A stretch of DNA of 64,000 nt. Source: JAPLUA01 sp964625855 (GTDB lineage Bacteria; Verrucomicrobiota; Verrucomicrobiia; Limisphaerales; UBA8199). A program made the translations under genes and the position numbers. Shown here one piece after another: positions 22,786 to 32,148 of the stretch; the first letter of the stretch is position 1, and each line of letters opens with the position of its first letter. The notes beneath the pieces were generated by a model. It had not been told where the DNA came from. It worked only from the letters and a program-made list of their open reading frames with translations, and did no database searches. The DNA is taken from NCBI GenBank assembly GCA_964625855.1, contig CAZVFC010000012.1:62001-126000 (forward strand), in the 5' to 3' direction.

Positions 22786-25119
22786 ATGCCCCTTTTCGGC
22801 CTCACCAGATGTCTCCGGTTTGCCGGATGCATCCTCGGAGTGCTGGGTGTGGTCAGTGGACTTGCCGCCGCCGATATCCTTGACTCGGTTACGCGCGTGC
22901 AGCCCGGCATGACGAAGCGCTTTTCCAGCGGGCTGTTCGATCCGGAGTCCAATGCCGATGCCTACCACACGGCTCCGGGCCAGCGGTTGACCGTCGCGGA
23001 ACTCGACGGGCCGGGCGAGATCCGGCATATCTGGCTCACCGTGGCCAGCCAGGAGCGGCGGTGGCCGCGGGCACTGGTGTTGCGCATGTTTTGGGATGGA
23101 GCGGAGACGCCTTCCGTTGAAACACCCATCGGCGATTTCTTTGCGGCCGGCAATGGCATGCGCGCCAATGTGAGCACGACGCCGATCGAGGTCACTTCCT
23201 ACGGCCGGGCGCTGAACAGTTTCTGGCACATGCCGTTCCGCAAGCATGCCCGCCTCGAGGTCTGGAACCAATCCACCAACCGGATGACGGTCTATTGCCA
23301 GGTGAATTGGATGCAACTGCCTTCGATGCCCGAGGACACGCTTTACTTCCATGCCCGGTATCATCAGGAGTTTCCCGTGAAGCCCTTCTCGCCCTACACC
23401 ATTTTCGAAGGCCAGGGCGAAGGGCACTATGTCGGCACTGTGCTCTCGTCTCAGAACAGCTTCGGCGTATGGTTCGGCGAAGCCGACGACCGATTCTACA
23501 TAGACGGCGAGCCCAACCCCTCGCTAGTAGGCACGGGCACGGAGGACTACTTCACCGACGGGTGGAATCTGCGCTTGTTCAGCAACCCGAACGCCGGGGT
23601 GACCATCTGCGAGCCGCAAAGTGTGGACTGCCGCCTCACGGCCTATCGCTGGCACCTGCATGCGCCGGTCATCTTCCGCAAGTCACTCAAGGTCGAGATC
23701 GAGCGCCGCAGCTTCATTGACTACCGCGATTCGCCGGGCGGCCCCCGCAAGCTCCACGACTTCAAGTACCGCCCGGACTTCTTCTCCTCGGTGGCGTTCT
23801 GGTACCAGAAAGGCGTGGCCCAGCCGTTCTGCGCGCTGCCGCCGTTGTCGGAGCGCTTGAACCCCGAGCTATGGGTCGAGGTGAAAGACCTGGGAGACCG
23901 GATCAAGTGCTCCCCCGGCCTTAAACCGATCGTCCGGTCCAACCGCACCTGTCAGGGGAAGACCATGTTCTACGTCGAGAACGACAAGGTCGGCGCGTGG
24001 CTTGATGTGCCATTCGAGATCAAAGACGAGGCTCAGTATTCCCTCTCGGTTTTCCAAGTGCTCTTCCGCGAATACGGGCAGTGGAGTGTCACCTTGCTGG
24101 GCGCCGGCCAGACCAACATCCTCGATCCGGCGCTGGACTTCTATGATGCCTACGTGTCGCTGAAGGAGAACTGGCCGGAGAGCCAGGTGTATAGCACGGT
24201 GCGCGAGACCAAGCTCGGCGTGCTGCGGCTGTTGCCCGGAGCGTACACCCTGCGATTTGAGTGCGTGGGCAGCAATCCCCTCTCCCGCGTCAAGCGGACC
24301 GGGCAGCCTGGTTACAACCTGGCTATGGACGCCATTTCGCTCCGGCGGCTGCCGTGGGATCACATGGACCAGTGGCTGGCGGATTACCTGGCCAAGGAAG
24401 AACAGCTCGTTGCCGAGCAGCAACGCACCTCACAGGAGGCCGTGAGTCAACTGGCGCGGGCCGCGGCGGATTTCAAACGCAGTCACGGCGCGTTGCCGCA
24501 GACTCTGGACGAATTGAAGGCTTCACTGCCTAACGCAAAGGTCCCCTTCGACCCGTGGGGCCAGCCCTACCAGTACGCCTGTCCCGGCCTCTTCAATCTG
24601 ACCGGCTTTGACGTCTATTCATTCCGCGGCAACAGCCGCGCGCCCGCCGACTGGATTGGGAACTGGGAGACGCCGTTCCGACTGGCCAATGCCATCGAGG
24701 GCGAATCGTTGCGCGTGGCGGACAAGGACAAGCATACCCGGGCGAGTGTGCAGGAACTCACCAACCGTTCCGTGCCGCCGCTTTCGGGCGGGGAACATCT
24801 GTTCCTCCGCTTCAGTGGGCCGGGCGATCAACTCACATTGATGCTGCCCGACTCTCTCAAGCCGGGTCGTTACAACGTGTTCCTGAGCATAGTCACCTCC
24901 TGGGATTACGGCATCGTGCAGTGGACATTGGACGGGCAAGCCCTCGGCCCGCCCTTGGATGGCCACTCGCCGGTCATGTGGCGGCGCGTGACCGCGGCGC
25001 GGCCGGTGACTCTGGCCGATGGTCCGCACCAGCTCCAGGTCCGGGTTGTGGGACGCCATCCCTGCACGAGCGGTTATGCGGCCAGCCTGGACGCTATCCT
25101 GCTGCGGCCCGCAGACTGA
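22786..25119 (+). CDS. Secreted DUF2961 (GH172-type) protein with GspG-like segment
   Basis: I chose the ATG at 22786, which gives a Sec signal (MPLFGLTRCLRFAGCILGVL...SGLAAA) and 777 aa; 22762 is an in-frame alternative. The frame stays open upstream to 22120 but that part is not convincing. The first 350 or so residues are a DUF2961 domain, related to GH172 enzymes that act on fructofuranosides or arabinofuranosides, with GEIRHIWLT and the hallmark LVGTGTEDYFTDGW (Glu253). A jelly-roll-like region follows. Then, near residues 560-625, comes a segment like the C-terminus of type II secretion pseudopilin GspG: ALPQTLDELK, FDPWGQPYQYACPG (Asp589), FDVYSFRG, WIGNW. A final jelly-roll domain (about 640-777) ends the protein. 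Confidence 0.83.
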   Translation: MPLFGLTRCLRFAGCILGVLGVVSGLAAADILDSVTRVQPGMTKRFSSGLFDPESNADAYHTAPGQRLTVAELDGPGEIRHIWLTVASQERRWPRALVLRMFWDGAETPSVETPIGDFFAAGNGMRANVSTTPIEVTSYGRALNSFWHMPFRKHARLEVWNQSTNRMTVYCQVNWMQLPSMPEDTLYFHARYHQEFPVKPFSPYTIFEGQGEGHYVGTVLSSQNSFGVWFGEADDRFYIDGEPNPSLVGTGTEDYFTDGWNLRLFSNPNAGVTICEPQSVDCRLTAYRWHLHAPVIFRKSLKVEIERRSFIDYRDSPGGPRKLHDFKYRPDFFSSVAFWYQKGVAQPFCALPPLSERLNPELWVEVKDLGDRIKCSPGLKPIVRSNRTCQGKTMFYVENDKVGAWLDVPFEIKDEAQYSLSVFQVLFREYGQWSVTLLGAGQTNILDPALDFYDAYVSLKENWPESQVYSTVRETKLGVLRLLPGAYTLRFECVGSNPLSRVKRTGQPGYNLAMDAISLRRLPWDHMDQWLADYLAKEEQLVAEQQRTSQEAVSQLARAAADFKRSHGALPQTLDELKASLPNAKVPFDPWGQPYQYACPGLFNLTGFDVYSFRGNSRAPADWIGNWETPFRLANAIEGESLRVADKDKHTRASVQELTNRSVPPLSGGEHLFLRFSGPGDQLTLMLPDSLKPGRYNVFLSIVTSWDYGIVQWTLDGQALGPPLDGHSPVMWRRVTAARPVTLADGPHQLQVRVVGRHPCTSGYAASLDAILLRPAD

Positions 25120-25280
25120 CACGCACGGCCGACTCGACAACAGCCGCCCAGGCCGGGTGGGGAGAGCATGGCGGGTGCATTCCCCGCACACCGCGGCGGT
25201 TTGCGATCATGGGAAATCTATTGACAGAGACGCGGGCTGGTCTCAAGATAGTCATGCTTACTTAACCGTCCTTATCTGAC

Positions 25281-28200
25281 ATGCAACGAGCAAATTCGCA
25301 AGGGGCCCTCTATTCGAGATTGAACCTTAACCTCCACGGCGCCAGCGCCGGGCTGCTCCTGGCGATCTGGCTGCTCACCCTGCCGGCCCCCCGGGCCTGC
25401 GCCGAGCCGGCGGAGTTGTTGTTTGAGGACGAATTCAACCAGGGCATTCCCGGCTGGACCGCCGTCCAGCCGGGCTACGCGGAGGATTGGTATTCCGGCC
25501 CCATGCTTTGGCAGTATGATATCAACACTACCTGGATCTGGGAGAACAGCAACATTTACTCGGACAGCGCGCCCTACTCGTGGACCCGCGCCGCAGCGAT
25601 GCTGATCAACGACACCGTAGCCGAGGCATCGAATTTCACCTACACCGTGCGCATCCGCGCTGCTGACAACGACGCGTGCGGGCTGATTTGGGGCTACCAG
25701 GACGAGGACAGCTTCTACCGGGTGACCTTCACCCGGCAAACCGACCGCACCGACTGGCCCTTTCCCGGCTGGGATGTGGACCGCATGGTCAACGGCGCGT
25801 TCACCGACCTGTTTGGCAAGGGCAACACGTTGGAGCCGTACACCGAGTTCATTTACACGGCGGACCGCTTTTTCGATGTCATCGTGGGGATGACCAATGG
25901 CCTGTTCAGCTTGACGGTGGTGGACGATCCGACGAATGCGGCTCCGACGGTATATAACCTCGTGCAGAGCAGAGTGCTGCCCGCAGCGGTGGCGGGAAAG
26001 GTCGGCGTGTTCACGTGGGGCGAGCAAGTTGATGTTGGTGACGGGCTGCCGAGTGTCGGGGTGCGGTTCCACAGTGTGTCGCTGCTGCCTGCGCCGCTGG
26101 CCGGCACGACGAATCCGTTAGCCCCGACGTGGACGAGCGTGGTGACGCCCCGAGGAGCGAATGGCGCGACGAACCTGACGCCGATCTGGGCTCTGGCGCT
26201 CGGCGAGAACGGCACGACCAGCCGCCTGCGCGAGGCGAGTGGCACCTACTTCAGTGCGGATAATGTGGCTGCCTATTCCACCAACTTCGCCGCGGTGTCC
26301 ATCGTCGCCGGCGATGCGCAGAATTGGTCCAACTACGTCTTCTCGGCACGCTGCATTCCCACGGACGACGACGGCTGGGGACTGTTGGTCCGTTACACCA
26401 ACCCAACCAATTGGTACCGGATCGGCTTCCGGAGGCAGAACAGCCTGTTGGGGTGCAAGCGGGGCATGTCCATCCAGAAGTGTGTGAACGGCGTGTTCAA
26501 TCAGGTGATGTCGGATACGAGTGCCTTTCCCTACACCTTCCCCAGCGTGAACACGCCCGCCGACATCTATGTGGCGGCCATCGGCAGCGATTTGCAGGTG
26601 CTCGTGGTGGCCAATCCCGCCACGGCGAGTCCCACGTTCTACAGCTATGGGCCCTACACGGATGCCAGTCTGAGCCTAGGCAAGATCGGTCTGTTCTCCT
26701 GGGCGCAACGGTACATAGAATATGATTTCGCGCGGGTGCAGAAGGTCTCGGGGCGGGGCTTGCAGGTGTTCTCGGCCTATGGAAACCCCGACCCGCCGGT
26801 GGGGCTGAACGACCTGCCCGCGGGTTCGATGGTGACAGCGTCGGTTACCAATGGAGTGGACGATCAGCCGGGCATCCGGCGGAGGGTGATCGGTTGGCAA
26901 GGGGGCGGCTCGGTGCCCCCGAGCGGCACTACGAACAGCGTCACCTTCAGGCTGACCAGTTTCTCGCTGCTCAACTGGGTCTGGGCTGACGAGTATCAGC
27001 TATTGGTGACCAACGGACCCGGCGGCACCGTATCCTATCCGCCAGGCGAGTGGTTCCCCGCCGGCACGAATATCACCGTGATCGCCCAGCCTGACGCCGG
27101 CAATATGTTCATGGGTTGGACCGGAGATCTGCAATCGGCTCTACCGACGCTCAACCTGACTTTGGACAAACCTTACAGCCTGCTGGCCAATTTCAGCGCC
27201 GACAGTGACAATGATGGCCTGCCGGACGAATGGGAAATGGCTTACTTCCACAATCTTGACCAGGACCCCGGTGACGATCCCGACCACGATCTCCGCCCAA
27301 ACCTCGAAGAGTATGACATGCACACGGACCCGAGCCTGCCGCCTGCTCCCGATATGCTCCGCATCACCCGCCTGGAGTTGACGAACAACATCGCCATCCT
27401 TTCCATCTCGAACAACACCGGCAGTCGTTACAGCATCCAGGTCGCCACGAACCTCAGCGGTCCATGGTCCACCATTGCGAGTCTACAGTATCTGGCACGC
27501 TACGCCGTTCTCGTGCCGAACAGCGCGCAATCGTTCTGGCGCTTGCAGCAGCCGGGGCGGCCCGACGATGTGCCGCCGTTCGTGCCGGGGTCATGGACGC
27601 TCGTGGTGTTGCCCGATACCCAGGGTTATTCCGAGTCCTACCCCGAGCTGTTCAAAGACCAGGCGCGCTGGATCGTGGCGAACAAGGACCGCTATAACAT
27701 CAAGTATGTGCTGCACCTCGGGGATATCGTGAACGTCAACACGGCTGTCCAATGGACAAACGCCCAGACGGCGCTGTTTATGCTGGACGGCGAGGTGCCC
27801 TACGCCCTGGCGCCCGGCAACCACGACTTCAGCAGCTTCGTTGCTCCGCGCTCGACCCTGTTCAACGACTTCTTCCCGCTCGCAAAGTATCAGGCCTGGC
27901 CGACCTTTGGGGGCGTGCGGGAACCCGGCCGGCTGGAGAACAACTATCACCTGTTCCGCGCCGGAGGCGTGGATTGGCTGGTGTTGGCGCTGGAATTCGG
28001 GCCGCGCAACGGCACGGTGGCCTGGGCCAGCCAGATCGCCAGCAACTACCCGGCGCACAAGAAGATCCTGATTACGCACGCCTACCTCTACAACGATGAT
28101 ACACGCTACGACTGGGCGACCAAAGGCGCGAGCCAAACTTGGAATCCGCACGACTACCCCACCCAAAACGATCCTGACGGCACCAACGACGGGGAGGAGC

Positions 28201-28493
28201 TATGGCGGAAACTGGTCAAGATTCACACCAACTGGGTGATGACGATCAACGGCCATGTGCTCAACGATGGGCTGGGGCGGCTATCCAGCACCAACGACTT
28301 CGGGCAGGTGGTGCATCAGATGCTGGTGAATTATCAAATGCAGCCGCTCCGAGGCCAGGCCCGACTGCGCCTGATGGAGTTCCGGCCCGACGGCCAGACG
28401 GTGCAGATCAAGGCCTACTCGCCTTATTACGGTGATTACTGGACCGACACGCAGAACCAGTTCGAGCTGACGCTGGATCCGTCGTTGCCTTAA
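25281..28493 (+). CDS. Secreted multidomain metallophosphoesterase
   Basis: This 1070-residue protein with a Sec signal (SAGLLLAIWLLTLPAPRACA) opens with two jelly-roll domains of about 200 residues each (residues about 45-270 and 290-490; compare VRIRAADNDACGLIWGYQDE with FSARCIPTDDDGWGLLVRY). It continues with an InlB-B-repeat-like strand region (GPGGTVSYPPGEWFPAGTNI), a calcium-type DSDNDGLPDEWE motif and a C-terminal calcineurin-like phosphoesterase. The metal-site motifs are LPDTQG (Asp779, DxQ in place of the usual DxH), HLGDIVNVN, APGNHDF, ITHAY and NGHVLND. It is likely an extracellular phosphodiesterase or phosphatase. It follows the DUF2961 gene by 161 bp and may be transcribed separately. 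Confidence 0.85.
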   Translation: MQRANSQGALYSRLNLNLHGASAGLLLAIWLLTLPAPRACAEPAELLFEDEFNQGIPGWTAVQPGYAEDWYSGPMLWQYDINTTWIWENSNIYSDSAPYSWTRAAAMLINDTVAEASNFTYTVRIRAADNDACGLIWGYQDEDSFYRVTFTRQTDRTDWPFPGWDVDRMVNGAFTDLFGKGNTLEPYTEFIYTADRFFDVIVGMTNGLFSLTVVDDPTNAAPTVYNLVQSRVLPAAVAGKVGVFTWGEQVDVGDGLPSVGVRFHSVSLLPAPLAGTTNPLAPTWTSVVTPRGANGATNLTPIWALALGENGTTSRLREASGTYFSADNVAAYSTNFAAVSIVAGDAQNWSNYVFSARCIPTDDDGWGLLVRYTNPTNWYRIGFRRQNSLLGCKRGMSIQKCVNGVFNQVMSDTSAFPYTFPSVNTPADIYVAAIGSDLQVLVVANPATASPTFYSYGPYTDASLSLGKIGLFSWAQRYIEYDFARVQKVSGRGLQVFSAYGNPDPPVGLNDLPAGSMVTASVTNGVDDQPGIRRRVIGWQGGGSVPPSGTTNSVTFRLTSFSLLNWVWADEYQLLVTNGPGGTVSYPPGEWFPAGTNITVIAQPDAGNMFMGWTGDLQSALPTLNLTLDKPYSLLANFSADSDNDGLPDEWEMAYFHNLDQDPGDDPDHDLRPNLEEYDMHTDPSLPPAPDMLRITRLELTNNIAILSISNNTGSRYSIQVATNLSGPWSTIASLQYLARYAVLVPNSAQSFWRLQQPGRPDDVPPFVPGSWTLVVLPDTQGYSESYPELFKDQARWIVANKDRYNIKYVLHLGDIVNVNTAVQWTNAQTALFMLDGEVPYALAPGNHDFSSFVAPRSTLFNDFFPLAKYQAWPTFGGVREPGRLENNYHLFRAGGVDWLVLALEFGPRNGTVAWASQIASNYPAHKKILITHAYLYNDDTRYDWATKGASQTWNPHDYPTQNDPDGTNDGEELWRKLVKIHTNWVMTINGHVLNDGLGRLSSTNDFGQVVHQMLVNYQMQPLRGQARLRLMEFRPDGQTVQIKAYSPYYGDYWTDTQNQFELTLDPSLP

Positions 28494-28575
28494 CCGGCAG
28501 ACTCAGCGTGGCGAGGGCGACTCGCTCTAACGACCAGGCCGCTGGCGGCGGGGCTCAGCGCAGAGGCGTGTTCGG

Positions 28576-28814
28576 TTAGTCCCGGTCGTAGATCCGCTCT
28601 TGAGACGGGAAGTAGTAATGAGTCTGAAACGAATGACTTTGGTCCTGCCAAAGGTCTTCGTCGCAATCAGTCCCGCAATGGGATAGGGCAAAGCGATAGG
28701 GGCCTGGCACGAAGTGATTCAAGTTCACAACACCGGATCCGGGAGGCAACCTGTCGGCCTCGATTCAAGCAGCCCGTAACCCACGACGCCGTTGAACAAT
28801 GGAGTTTGCCTCAT
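28576..28814 (-). pseudogene. Short frameshifted ORF downstream of the UDP-glucuronate decarboxylase gene
   Basis: From ATG 28814 the minus strand reads MRQTPLFNGVVGYGLLESRP and stops. The coding character carries on in another frame as VVNLNHFVPGPYRFALSHCG, DLWQDQSHSFQTHYYFPSQE and RIYDRD to a stop at 28576. Both parts look protein-like (aromatic-rich, biased codons). I read it as a small gene broken by one indel, or two short peptides. The family is unknown. It is also in frame with the end of the preceding gene, beyond that gene's stop. Confidence 0.35.
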
Positions 28815-28850
28815 CCATTCCTCGCCCTTAAGCCAAGCCGTGATCTTCGT

Positions 28851-29813
28851 TCAGACCTTCCCTCGAAAGTATTCGATGGTCTGCACCAATCCGTCTGCCA
28901 GCGGCACTTTCGGGCTCCACCGCAGAATTTTGCGGGCGCGGGTGATGTCCGGCCGGCGCTGTTTGGGGTCGTCTTGCGGCAAGGGTTTGAAGACGAGCTT
29001 GCTGCGCGAGCCGGTGGACCGGATGATTTGTTTCGCAAAGTCCAGCACGGTCATTTCCACGGGGTTGCCGATGTTCACCGGCCAGGCGTACTGGCTCATC
29101 ATCAAGCGATAGATGCCTTCGATGAGGTCGGAGACGTAGCAAAAGCTGCGCGTTTGGCTGCCCCGGCCGAAGATCGTCAGCGGCCGGCCTTTGAGCGCCT
29201 GGCTGACGAAGGCCGGCACGACGCGGCCATCGTGCAGCCGCATGCGGGGGCCGTAGGTGTTGAAGATGCGCACGATGCGAGTTTCGACCCGATGTTCCTG
29301 GTGGTAGGCCATGGTCAGCGCCTCGGCAAACCGCTTGGCCTCGTCATAGCAGCCGCGCGGACCGATCGGATTCACGTTGCCCCAATAGTCCTCGCTTTGC
29401 GGGTGGACCAGCGGGTCGCCGTAGATTTCGGAGGTGGACGCCAGCAGGAATCGGGCGCGCTTGGTCTTGGCCAGGCCGAGGGCTTTGTGTGTGCCCAGGG
29501 AGCCGACCTTCAACGTCTGAATGGGCAGTTCGAGGTAATCCACCGGGCTGGCGGGCGAGGCAAAGTGCCAGACGTAATCCACCCGGCCCTCCAAAAAGAG
29601 GAATTCCGTGACGTCCTGCTGGATGAACTTGAAATTCGGATTGCCGCCAAGGTGGGAGATGTTGTCCACGGACCCGGTGACAAAATTATCAATGCCAATG
29701 ACCTTGTGTCCGCGAACCAGCAGTAAATCCGTCAGGTGCGAACCCAGGAACCCGGCCGCCCCCGTGACGACCGAGGTAGGCAGGGCTGAGGCGCGTTTTG
29801 CTTCGTTCCGCAT
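28851..29813 (-). CDS. UDP-glucuronate decarboxylase / NAD-dependent sugar epimerase
   Basis: This 320-residue extended short-chain dehydrogenase has the NAD motif VTGAAGFLGSHL (about 16-27), the motif ASTSEIYGDP and the catalytic Tyr-x-x-x-Lys (GCYDEAKRFAEAL). SEDYWGNVNPIGPRG, IFNTYGPRM and GRGSQTRSFCYVSDLIEG are characteristic of UDP-xylose synthases, which convert UDP-glucuronate to UDP-xylose. A related dTDP-glucose dehydratase-like activity is less likely. The start at 29813 lies just after the stop of the sugar-transferase gene (29816), so the two are coupled. It supplies an activated sugar to the exopolysaccharide cluster. Confidence 0.87.
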   Translation of the reverse strand: MRNEAKRASALPTSVVTGAAGFLGSHLTDLLLVRGHKVIGIDNFVTGSVDNISHLGGNPNFKFIQQDVTEFLFLEGRVDYVWHFASPASPVDYLELPIQTLKVGSLGTHKALGLAKTKRARFLLASTSEIYGDPLVHPQSEDYWGNVNPIGPRGCYDEAKRFAEALTMAYHQEHRVETRIVRIFNTYGPRMRLHDGRVVPAFVSQALKGRPLTIFGRGSQTRSFCYVSDLIEGIYRLMMSQYAWPVNIGNPVEMTVLDFAKQIIRSTGSRSKLVFKPLPQDDPKQRRPDITRARKILRWSPKVPLADGLVQTIEYFRGKV

Positions 29814-29815
29814 AT

Positions 29816-31207
29816 TTATTTGGCTCCGGTTCCCAGCAAGACGACCGGCACGGTTTGAAGGAGAATCCTGAGGTCGAGCCACAGCGACCAGTTGTCAATA
29901 TATTGCAGATCCAACCGTACCCATTCTTTGAAATCCGTGACCTGGTTGCGCCCGCTCACCTGCCATAAACAGGTCAGCCCCGGCTTCATGCTCAACCGCC
30001 GCCGATGGGCCAGATCATTGAACCGCTTGACCTCATCCACCGGCAACGGCCGCGGTCCGACCAGGCTCATTTCCCCACGCAGCACATTGTAGAGCTGGGG
30101 GAACTCATCTATGCTGAACTTGCGCAGGATCTTTCCCAAGGGCGTCACCCGGGGGTCGTTGGTCACCTTGAACACCGGGCCGCTCATCTCGTTCATGGCC
30201 GCCAACTCGTGCTTGAGCTGCTCGGCGTTGGTAACCATCGTCCGGAACTTGTAGAGTGTAAACGGCCGCCCGTTCAGGCCGGACCGTTGCTGCCGGAACA
30301 GGACCGGCCCCGGCGAGGTTACCTTAATCAACAGGGCCACCACGGCTAGCGGTATCGCCGCCACCAGCAGCAGCACCAACGCCCCGAGGAAGTCCAGCAC
30401 CTGCTTTACCACCCCTTCCCACGAGGCGTCCGGCGTCGAGCGAAACACCATCACCGGCCAACCGCACAGCCTGTCAAAACTGGCCCGGGAGATCTGCGTC
30501 CGGAAGAAGTCCGCTACCCACCACGCCTCCACACCCTCCAATTCGCACGCGCGAATCGCCGCCTCCACTTGCTCGAAGTACGCGTGCTTCGCGCTCAGGA
30601 TCACCCCGTTGGCCGAATGCGTGTGCAGCAGCTCTACCAGCTTCTCCACGGGTTCCCTGCTGAGGTCCAACACCCCCAGCACCTCCACCTGTCCGGGCAG
30701 GTTGGTTTTCAGCTCCGCCTCCAGCCGCCGGGTTTCCTCCAGCGTTCCCACCAGGATCAGACGCCGCCGGTATTGTTCCCGCATCAGCTTGCTCCGGCGC
30801 GCCCACCGCAGCAACTCTTCCTTGGCAAACACTACCCCGAAACTCATAAACCCGAAACAGACCACCACTCCCCGCGCGACGATCGCCCGCGTCAGGAACA
30901 TTGCGAAAATCAATCCCAGACTCGTGAACACGCATCCCTTGAACAGCAGCCAGGCCGTCAGGCGCCGGGAACAGAGTAGCGGCCGCTGGTAAAACCCCTG
31001 GGCCTCCAGGATCAAGGGCGCCAGCGGAATCAATACCAGGTACAGCCACGCATACGCCTCGAAGGGGTGGACGGCGATCAGGCCGAGCAGGTCTCTCACG
31101 TCCGGGCTGGCCCGGAACACGTAAGCCAGCCAGAAACTCAAGGCGAACAACCCCGCGTCAAGCAACTGATGAAATTGCCTGCGAATCTGGAGGTCACGGT
31201 GTAGCAT
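29816..31207 (-). CDS. Exopolysaccharide polyprenyl glycosylphosphotransferase
   Basis: This 463-residue membrane protein starts the lipid-linked assembly of a polysaccharide by moving a sugar phosphate to undecaprenyl phosphate. Membrane segments occupy about the first 130 residues (LFALSFWLAYVFRAS and following). A nucleotide-binding-like middle domain comes next (RLILVGTLEETRRLEAEL). After another membrane segment there is the catalytic sugar-transferase domain: TSPGPVLFRQQRSGLNGRPF, LYKFRTMV, LRKFSIDEFPQLYNVLRGEM, SLVGPRPLPVDEV and KPGLTCLWQVSGRN. The start at 31207 removes an unlikely 24-residue extension. It lies 52 bp after the EpsI gene and directly before the UDP-sugar decarboxylase gene. 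Confidence 0.9.
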   Translation of the reverse strand: MLHRDLQIRRQFHQLLDAGLFALSFWLAYVFRASPDVRDLLGLIAVHPFEAYAWLYLVLIPLAPLILEAQGFYQRPLLCSRRLTAWLLFKGCVFTSLGLIFAMFLTRAIVARGVVVCFGFMSFGVVFAKEELLRWARRSKLMREQYRRRLILVGTLEETRRLEAELKTNLPGQVEVLGVLDLSREPVEKLVELLHTHSANGVILSAKHAYFEQVEAAIRACELEGVEAWWVADFFRTQISRASFDRLCGWPVMVFRSTPDASWEGVVKQVLDFLGALVLLLVAAIPLAVVALLIKVTSPGPVLFRQQRSGLNGRPFTLYKFRTMVTNAEQLKHELAAMNEMSGPVFKVTNDPRVTPLGKILRKFSIDEFPQLYNVLRGEMSLVGPRPLPVDEVKRFNDLAHRRRLSMKPGLTCLWQVSGRNQVTDFKEWVRLDLQYIDNWSLWLDLRILLQTVPVVLLGTGAK

Positions 31208-31259
31208 GTTCTGGCAATCTAGTAAGCTTGTCCTAAAGGATATCCTGCCAACGGCAGAC

Positions 31260-32003
31260 TCATGGCCGCGCGGCGCCAACGCCCGCTTTGGGCCGCGGAA
31301 CCAGTTGAAACTCAGGGACCGAGGCGGTAATGAACTTCTTCATTCGCTCGAAGGTGGCGTCTTCCTGGCCTGGCGCGCAGACGCTGAAATAACTGACCAG
31401 TGCCCAGCGCTGCAACACCCCGGTCCAGATCAGGTCGCGGGCCAGCCACCACATCCGCTGCGTGTGCTGCGCCGTGTACTCGTCCTTGTCCGCCACGAAC
31501 CACGCGATATAGACGCCATAATAGGTGGCCTTTCGCCCGTTGACCTCCGCTTCCCGGCTGGTGATGTATTTCATCACGGGCAGGTCATAGGGGAAGGGTC
31601 GGTCCACTCGCACCTTGGTCTCGCCGGAAACGCTGCGGTTGATGCGCCAACCGGATCCTTCCATGCAGAACTCGGTCTTGTGGATGCTGGTCCGGTCACT
31701 GCCCATGAGCACGACGTTGAGCAACAGGCCGAATCCATCCGGCGCGGTGTAACGCCGCGCCCCAAAGCTGGTGTCTTGCGGGAGAGTGTCGAGCGTCAGC
31801 TTGTCCACCTCCACCACCTCGCTGGTGTAGTCGAGCACGTTCTGGGGCAGGTCCACCTGGAGGCGCTGGCTGCCGGGTATGGGGCTGGTCTTGACAGCGG
31901 GCTGCCCCAGCTTCTGGTGGGTCTGAAGCTGTCGAAGCAAAACGGCGGCGGCGGCCATAAGCACGAGCGCCGCTATTACAACAATCCACTTCTGTTTGTT
32001 CAT
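31260..32003 (-). CDS. epsI: EpsI family protein (exosortase-associated, DUF3485)
   Basis: The start at 32003 gives 247 aa with an N-terminal anchor (KWIVVIAALVLMAAAAVLL). The extracytoplasmic part carries the DUF3485/EpsI pattern: DTSFGARRYTAPDG, VLMGSDRTSIHKTEFCMEG and SGW, followed by AWFVADKDEYTAQHTQRM. EpsI proteins accompany, or are fused to, exosortases in exopolysaccharide loci; their biochemical role is not settled. Here the exosortase is encoded two genes upstream on the same strand. An upstream in-frame extension (to 32201) has no coding features and is left out. Confidence 0.82.
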   Translation of the reverse strand: MNKQKWIVVIAALVLMAAAAVLLRQLQTHQKLGQPAVKTSPIPGSQRLQVDLPQNVLDYTSEVVEVDKLTLDTLPQDTSFGARRYTAPDGFGLLLNVVLMGSDRTSIHKTEFCMEGSGWRINRSVSGETKVRVDRPFPYDLPVMKYITSREAEVNGRKATYYGVYIAWFVADKDEYTAQHTQRMWWLARDLIWTGVLQRWALVSYFSVCAPGQEDATFERMKKFITASVPEFQLVPRPKAGVGAARP

Positions 32004-32148
32004 CTTGATCTGGCGTCCCACCCTGGCCGGTCCGGCTGGCACCACCCTGTGCCGCTTACCCACCCCCATATTGGGGGTAACGCCGGGCCAAGCAAAGCTT
32101 TTTGCATAGGAGGACGACCTTGGTCGTTTGGCAGAACTCTTGCCGCCA

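Noticed and set aside
25221..25260. Promoter with a perfect ttgaca box before the phosphoesterase gene
   Set aside because: ttgaca at 25221-25226 is present, but no acceptable -10 box is found 16-18 bp downstream, so I did not call it.
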